From Bradyrhizobium sp. CSS354 (GTDB lineage: Bacteria > Pseudomonadota > Alphaproteobacteria > Rhizobiales > Xanthobacteraceae): DNA of 64,000 bases. A program made the translations under genes and the position numbers. The notes below the pieces were generated by a model. The model saw nothing but the letters and a program-made list of their open reading frames with translations, ran no database searches and was not told the origin of the DNA. Shown here piece after piece: positions 59,868-64,000 of this stretch (positions are counted from its first letter, which is position 1; each line of letters begins with the position of its first letter). The stretch spans positions 310,001 through 374,000 of the forward strand of contig NZ_JAACFU010000003.1 in assembly GCF_029051725.1 (NCBI RefSeq), in the 5' to 3' direction.

Positions 59868-60701
59868 ATGTTTCGATTTGCTGCCTCAGTGCTCGTCCTG
59901 CTGTCCTTTCTGGCTCCGGCAGCAGCGCAAACTCCTTCCGCAACCACCGCATCTCCCGCAGCGGCCGCACCGGCAAAACCAGCTGCCAAGAAGCCCGCGA
60001 AAGCCAAACCGGTGGCGAAGCAGCCGGTCGCGCTCGAGAGCGGCCCGTGCCGGCTTGGCGTGATCTCGGTGATCGGCGAGCGCTATTCCGTCCAAAAATT
60101 CGGGCTGACCATTTTCGAGAACGAGGAGACCGAAGTTCCCATCGACTGGGGTCTCGACGATCTCGTGTTTGCGCGGGTTAAAGCCGCAACGGGTGGCGAT
60201 CCCGGTATTCGCAGGATCGCCTACCCCAAGGGAACCTTCGAACCCTTTTACAATCCGAAATCGCGATTCATTCCCGATCCTAACGAACGTCTGCCAGCGA
60301 TCGTGCGCGGCATCACTCCGAACGGGAGCTGCGATCGCTATCTGGTTGCGACCACGTACAAGGGAGAACTTCCGGGCACCCGCCTGATGTTAAACGGCAT
60401 CGGCACGTTCAATCAGGGGCTCGGAAATCTGATCCGGCATTCGCATTTGTTCGCCAACATCTCGATCAACCTGATCGACGGCAGAAGCTATGAGGAAATC
60501 AAGCGCCCCTTTGTGAATTTCGGCGCGAACTTCGCCGCAAGTATGCGACTGACCGAAGACCCGCTGACCAAACTCGACAACTCAATGTTCCCCGACCCGC
60601 CCGCGGCAGCTTCGGCCAACGCCGCGTTGCGCGAGAGGACACGAACACTCGTCGCAGACAGGCTCGACCGGGGTCTGCCCGGCTATCTCAAGGAAGACTG
60701 A
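59868..60701 (+). CDS. Exported hypothetical protein with Ala/Pro/Lys-rich linker
   Basis: An unrecognised 277-residue protein. A clear Sec signal peptide (RFAASVLVLLSFLAPAAAQ, cleavage about residue 21) is followed by a low-complexity linker at 22-55 rich in Ala, Pro and Lys, as in proteins that span peptidoglycan. The mature domain has two cysteines, GPCRLGVISVIGERYSVQKF and NGSCDRYLVATTYKG, that could form a disulfide, and the stretch GTRLMLNGIGTFNQGLGNLI. No catalytic motif is recognised. It stands alone between the GNAT and GST genes on the same strand, with about 100-base gaps on each side. Confidence 0.75.
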   Translation: MFRFAASVLVLLSFLAPAAAQTPSATTASPAAAAPAKPAAKKPAKAKPVAKQPVALESGPCRLGVISVIGERYSVQKFGLTIFENEETEVPIDWGLDDLVFARVKAATGGDPGIRRIAYPKGTFEPFYNPKSRFIPDPNERLPAIVRGITPNGSCDRYLVATTYKGELPGTRLMLNGIGTFNQGLGNLIRHSHLFANISINLIDGRSYEEIKRPFVNFGANFAASMRLTEDPLTKLDNSMFPDPPAAASANAALRERTRTLVADRLDRGLPGYLKED

Positions 60702-60802
60702 GCCGGAGCATTCTGTACCTGAGCGTAGTGCGTTGCGAATGCGCGGCAAACGCGCCATGAATTGCGCGCTGTTCGCCTCCCGTCGCTGAAAGGTCCGCTC
60801 CC

Positions 60803-61399
60803 ATGATCAAGCTCTACTGGTCGCCCCGCTCGCGCTCGTTCACGACGCTCTGGCTGATGGAAGAAAGCGGTCTGCCCTATGAGCGCATGCTGACCGACAT
60901 TTCGACCGGTGCGCAGAAAGCGCCGGACTATCTGAAGGTCAATCCGATGGGCAAGGTTCCGGCGCTGACCGACGGCGATGCCGCGCTCGGCGAATCCGCC
61001 GCCATCTGCGCCTACATTGCCGACCGCTATCCCGAGACCAGGCTGGCGCCAGCCGTGACCGACCCGCGCCGTGCGCGTTACCTGCAATGGCTGTTCTTCT
61101 CGCCGGGCTGCATCGAACCCGCCATCATCCAGATCTTCACCAAGATCGAGATCCCGACCTCGACCGCGGCCTGGGGCAGCGCGACGCAGGTCTTCGACGT
61201 GCTGGAAGCCGCGCTCGCCAAGGGACCGTGGATTCTCGGCGAGGAGTTTTCGGCCGCCGACATCACGATCGGCTCGGGCCTGAACTTCGCGGTGCGCCTG
61301 TTCAAGATGGTGCCGTCGCGCCCGGCCTTCGACGCCTATCTCGCCCGCTGCATGGCGCGGCCGGCGTTCCAGCGCGCGGAGAAGATCGCAGCGGGTTAG
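60803..61399 (+). CDS. Glutathione S-transferase family protein
   Basis: A 198-residue cytosolic GST. The thioredoxin-like N-terminal domain has KLYWSPRSRSFTTLWLMEES, with a Ser-rich catalytic loop, the cis-Pro segment NPMGKVPALTDGD and the gamma-Glu-binding ESAAICAYIADRY; the C-terminal helical domain ends with the N-capping ILGEEFSAADITIGSGL. The sequence resembles bacterial theta/beta-like GSTs. GAAAGG lies before the ATG. The stop overlaps that of the convergent fabI gene. Substrate unknown. Confidence 0.9.
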   Translation: MIKLYWSPRSRSFTTLWLMEESGLPYERMLTDISTGAQKAPDYLKVNPMGKVPALTDGDAALGESAAICAYIADRYPETRLAPAVTDPRRARYLQWLFFSPGCIEPAIIQIFTKIEIPTSTAAWGSATQVFDVLEAALAKGPWILGEEFSAADITIGSGLNFAVRLFKMVPSRPAFDAYLARCMARPAFQRAEKIAAG

Positions 61400-62196
61400 T
61401 CTTCCGACTTCAAATCATCCGGCCTCGGCATCAGGACGATGTTGTAGCCGGAATCGACATAGTGGATCTCGCCGGTCACGCCGCCGGAGAGATCCGATAA
61501 CAGATACAGCGCCGAGCCGCCGAGCTCGTCGAGCGTGACGCCGCGGCGAAGCGGCGAATGTTTCTGCATGAAGGCGAACATCGCGCGCGCCTCGCCGATG
61601 CCGGAGCCGGCGAGCGTGCGGATGGGACCGGCGGAGATCGCGTTGACGCGGATGCCGCGCGGCCCGAAATCGGACGCAAGATAGCGCACCGAGGCTTCCA
61701 GCGCCGCCTTGGCCACGCCCATCACGTTGTAGTTCGGCATCGCGCGTTCCGAGGCGCCGAAGGTCAGCGTGATCATGCTGCCGCCCTCCGTCATCAGCTC
61801 AGCGCCGCGTTTTGCCACTTCCGTGAAGGAAAAGCAGGAGATCACCATAGTGCGCGAAAAATTCTCGCGGCTGGTGTCGGCGTAACGGCCCTTGAGCTCA
61901 TTCTTGTCGGCGAAGCCGATCGCATGGATCACGAAATCCAGCCGGCCCCAGTTTTCGCGCAAGGCCGTGAACGTAGCGTCGACGCTGGCGATGTCCTCGA
62001 CGTCGCATGGCAGCACCATGTCGACGCCAAGCTGCTCGGCCAGCGGCTTGACACGCTTGCCGAGAGCCTCGCCCTGGAAGGTGAAGGCGAGCTCGGCGCC
62101 GTGGGCATGCAGCGTCTTCGCCATGCCCCAGGCGATCGAATGATCATTGGCGATGCCCATGATCAGACCGCGCTTGCCTTTCATTAAACCTTCCAT
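61396..62196 (-). CDS. fabI: Enoyl-[acyl-carrier-protein] reductase (NADH) FabI
   Basis: Reduces trans-2-enoyl-ACP in each elongation cycle of fatty acid synthesis; target of triclosan. 266 residues. The SDR fold shows GKRGLIMGIANDHSIAWGMA, CDVEDIASVDATF, VIHAIGFADKNELKG, and the catalytic Tyr-x6-Lys in NYNVMGVAKAALEASVRYLA, then RVNAISAGPIRTLAGSGIG. The ATG at 62196 has GGAGGG ten bases upstream; a second ATG at 62184 has GGAAGG four bases before it. It follows fabB by 133 bases, with a family H repeat in the gap, and is probably part of the fabA-fabB-fabI transcript. Confidence 0.96.
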   Translation of the reverse strand: MEGLMKGKRGLIMGIANDHSIAWGMAKTLHAHGAELAFTFQGEALGKRVKPLAEQLGVDMVLPCDVEDIASVDATFTALRENWGRLDFVIHAIGFADKNELKGRYADTSRENFSRTMVISCFSFTEVAKRGAELMTEGGSMITLTFGASERAMPNYNVMGVAKAALEASVRYLASDFGPRGIRVNAISAGPIRTLAGSGIGEARAMFAFMQKHSPLRRGVTLDELGGSALYLLSDLSGGVTGEIHYVDSGYNIVLMPRPDDLKSED

Positions 62197-62218
62197 CTCG
62201 CAATTACCCTCCGCTCTC

Positions 62219-62305
62219 CGTCATGCCCGGGCTTGTCCCGGGCATCCACGCTCTTCCGAACCAGTAGCAAAGACGTGGATGGCCGGGACAAGCCCGGCCA
62301 TGACT
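62219..62305. repeat. Inverted repeat, family H copy 2
   Basis: The left arm 62219-62250 is CGTCATGCCCGGGCTTGTCC then CGGGCATCCACG. The right arm 62274-62305 is CGTGGATGGCCGGGACAAGC then CCGGCCATGACT. Arms match the copy at 32256-32337 almost base for base, while the loops differ. It lies inside the fabB-fabI spacer of a likely operon. Confidence 0.85.
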
Positions 62306-62329
62306 AACTATCCGTCGACGACAGTAACG

Positions 62330-63553
62330 TCACACGTCCAGCCGGCTGAACACCAGCGTGGCGTTGGTGCCGCCGAAGCCGAAGGAGTTCGACAGCACGG
62401 TGCCGATCTTGACGTTGTCGATGCGCTTGCGCACGATCGGCATGTCGGCGAACACGGGGTCGAGCTCCTGGATGTGGGCGCTCTCGCAGATGAAACCATT
62501 GTTCATCATCAGCAGCGAATAGATCGCTTCCTGCACGCCGGTTGCGCCCAGGGAGTGACCGGTCAGCGCCTTGGTCGCCGAGATCGGCGGGCACTTCTCG
62601 CCGCTTCCGAACACCCTGCGGAGCGCGTCGATCTCCGGCGGATCGCCGGCCGGCGTCGATGTCGCGTGCGGATTGATGTAGTCCACCTTGGTCTTCACGG
62701 TCGACATCGCCATGCGCATGCAGCGCTCGGCGCCCTCGCCTGATGGTGCGACCATGTCGTAACCGTCGGACGTCGCGCCGTAGCCGACGATCTCGCCGTA
62801 AATGCGCGCGCCGCGCGCCTTGGCATGCTCGAGCTCTTCCAGCACCAGCACGCCGGCGCCGCCGGCAATCACGAAGCCGTCGCGGTTGACGTCGTAGGGA
62901 CGCGAGGCCGTGGCCGGCGTGTCGTTGTACTTCGAGGACATCGCGCCCATGGCGTCGAACAGCACCGACAGCGACCAGTCCAGCTCCTCGCAGCCGCCGG
63001 CGAAGATGACGTCCTGCTTGCCGATCTGGATCGTCTCATAGGCGTTGCCGACGCAATGGTTCGAGGTGGCGCAGGCCGACGAGATCGAATAGTTCACGCC
63101 CTTGATCCTGAACCAGGTCGCAAGCGTTGCGGAGGCCGTGGAGGACATCGCCTTCGGCACTGCGAACGGTCCGACGCGCTTCGGTCCCTTGGTGCGGGTG
63201 ATGTCGGCGGCCTCGACGATGGTGCGCGCGGACGGACCGCCGGAGCCCATGATGATGCCGGTGCGAATATTGGAAATTTCGTCAGGCGAAAGACCGGAAT
63301 CCTGGATCGCCTGTTCCATCGCGACGTGATTCCACGCCGCGCCCTGACCGAGGAAACGCATTGCGCGGCGGTCGACCATCGTCGAAGGATCGAGCGTCGG
63401 CGCACCTTGCACCTGCGAACGGAAGCCGAGCTCGGCATATTTCTCAGCCCGCGAAATGCCCGACTTCGCCTCGTGAAGGCTCGCAAGCACTTCCTGGGTG
63501 TTGTTTCCGATGGAGGAGACAATGCCCATCCCGGTGACCACAACCCGCCTCAT
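62330..63553 (-). CDS. fabB: 3-oxoacyl-[acyl-carrier-protein] synthase I FabB
   Basis: Condensing enzyme that elongates cis-3-decenoyl-ACP, required for unsaturated fatty acids. 407 residues. The catalytic triad is C161 ([12 protein letters not shown]), H296 ([13 protein letters not shown]) and H333 ([12 protein letters not shown]), at the same positions as E. coli FabB. The N terminus is [20 protein letters not shown]. It starts 39 bases after the fabA stop, and is followed by fabI. Confidence 0.97.
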   Translation of the reverse strand: MRRVVVTGMGIVSSIGNNTQEVLASLHEAKSGISRAEKYAELGFRSQVQGAPTLDPSTMVDRRAMRFLGQGAAWNHVAMEQAIQDSGLSPDEISNIRTGIIMGSGGPSARTIVEAADITRTKGPKRVGPFAVPKAMSSTASATLATWFRIKGVNYSISSACATSNHCVGNAYETIQIGKQDVIFAGGCEELDWSLSVLFDAMGAMSSKYNDTPATASRPYDVNRDGFVIAGGAGVLVLEELEHAKARGARIYGEIVGYGATSDGYDMVAPSGEGAERCMRMAMSTVKTKVDYINPHATSTPAGDPPEIDALRRVFGSGEKCPPISATKALTGHSLGATGVQEAIYSLLMMNNGFICESAHIQELDPVFADMPIVRKRIDNVKIGTVLSNSFGFGGTNATLVFSRLDV

Positions 63554-63592
63554 GACAGCCTCGCCTCAATCGTTGTCTTCGTGGTGATGCGC

Positions 63593-64000
63593 TCAGCCCA
63601 GGCTCGTGCCCTGCTTGAACAGGCCGACCTTCAGATCCTTCGCGCGATAGATAATCTGGTCATCGACCGAAAGCCATCCGTCGGCGATACCGAGCACTAG
63701 CTTTGAACGCATCACGCGCTTGATATCGATGTTGTACACAACCTTGCGGGCCTCCGGCAGCACCTGGCCGCTGAACTTCAGCTCATTCAGGCCAAGCGCG
63801 CGACCGCGACCTTCCCCGCCGCTCCAGCCCAGATAAAAGCCGACCATTTGCCACAGCGCATCGAGCCCGAGGCAGCCGGGCATCACCGGATCGTTCTTGA
63901 AGTGGCAGCCGAAAAACCAGAGGTCGGGCTTCACGTCGAGCTCGGCGCGCACCACCCCCTTGCCGAATTCACCGCCGGTCTCGCTGATGTCCGTAATGCG
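63593..64000 (-). CDS. fabA: 3-hydroxydecanoyl-[acyl-carrier-protein] dehydratase FabA, 5' end outside the window
   Basis: Dehydrates 3-hydroxydecanoyl-ACP and isomerises the product to the cis-3 form, the branch point to unsaturated fatty acids. The last 135 residues are visible. The frame continues past 63955 to the window edge ([15 protein letters not shown]), so that GTG is not the start; about 35-40 residues are missing. Catalytic His and Asp are in [20 protein letters not shown] followed by [11 protein letters not shown]; the C terminus is [20 protein letters not shown]. First gene seen of fabA-fabB-fabI. In Bradyrhizobium irr is often found upstream, but that region is not visible. Confidence 0.95.
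   Translation of the reverse strand, partial: RITDISETGGEFGKGVVRAELDVKPDLWFFGCHFKNDPVMPGCLGLDALWQMVGFYLGWSGGEGRGRALGLNELKFSGQVLPEARKVVYNIDIKRVMRSKLVLGIADGWLSVDDQIIYRAKDLKVGLFKQGTSLG

Overview
The window is a high-GC alphaproteobacterial chromosome segment, most likely from Bradyrhizobium or a close relative. The evidence is the rimI-fur/mur-miaB-phoH-ybeY-corC-lnt-HTH and rimP-nusA-ylxR-infB-rbfA-truB-rpsO-pnp gene orders, the fabA-fabB-fabI operon, alphaproteobacterial families such as DUF2336 and the YlxR/L7Ae fusion, and many intergenic long inverted repeats of the kind common in Bradyrhizobiaceae. Nothing resembles a phage, transposon, integron, CRISPR array or rRNA gene, and no tRNA gene was recognised. 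Species assignment is inference.

Layout. 1-3764: three tandem paralogous genes for exported proteins built from a repeated FYxxxLxxxGWxE module and a PEGA-like C-terminal domain. This is the least explained part of the window. 4046-13951: gyrB, a small membrane protein, a MurA-type enolpyruvyl transferase with Asp in place of the catalytic Cys, a MATE exporter operon, a FUSC-type membrane protein and an MmgE/PrpD protein. 14138-31473: accessory metabolism and regulation, comprising two serine hydrolases, a membrane-anchored AraC regulator, pirin, purC, a SulP-STAS-cNMP transporter, succinate-semialdehyde dehydrogenase, an acyl-CoA synthetase with a frameshift, a PfkB kinase, murJ, trpS and a universal stress protein.

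31656-43232 is a dense housekeeping block: nfu-type Fe-S scaffold, tsaB, rimI, fur/mur, HAD phosphatase, miaB, phoH, ybeY, corC, lnt, an XRE regulator, an M20 peptidase and trmB. It covers Fe-S supply, tRNA modification, rRNA maturation, lipoprotein acylation and metal homeostasis. 43229-44311 is a DUF2336 gene on the other strand. 44460-55107 is the translation/RNA-decay superoperon. It starts with an attenuator-like rimP leader and ends with rpsO, a structured pnp leader and pnp.

55272-59290 is a peroxide/superoxide defence locus: a Tat-exported superoxide dismutase converging on katG, with oxyR divergent from katG. After small accessory genes (GNAT, exported hypothetical, GST), the window closes on the minus strand with fabI, fabB and a fabA cut by the window edge. 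These are the anaerobic-type unsaturated fatty acid genes plus enoyl-ACP reductase.

Other recurring themes are several genes with an extended -10 box 6-9 nt before the start codon and no Shine-Dalgarno sequence (possible leaderless mRNAs), and about a dozen palindromic repeat elements from at least eight families in the spacers.
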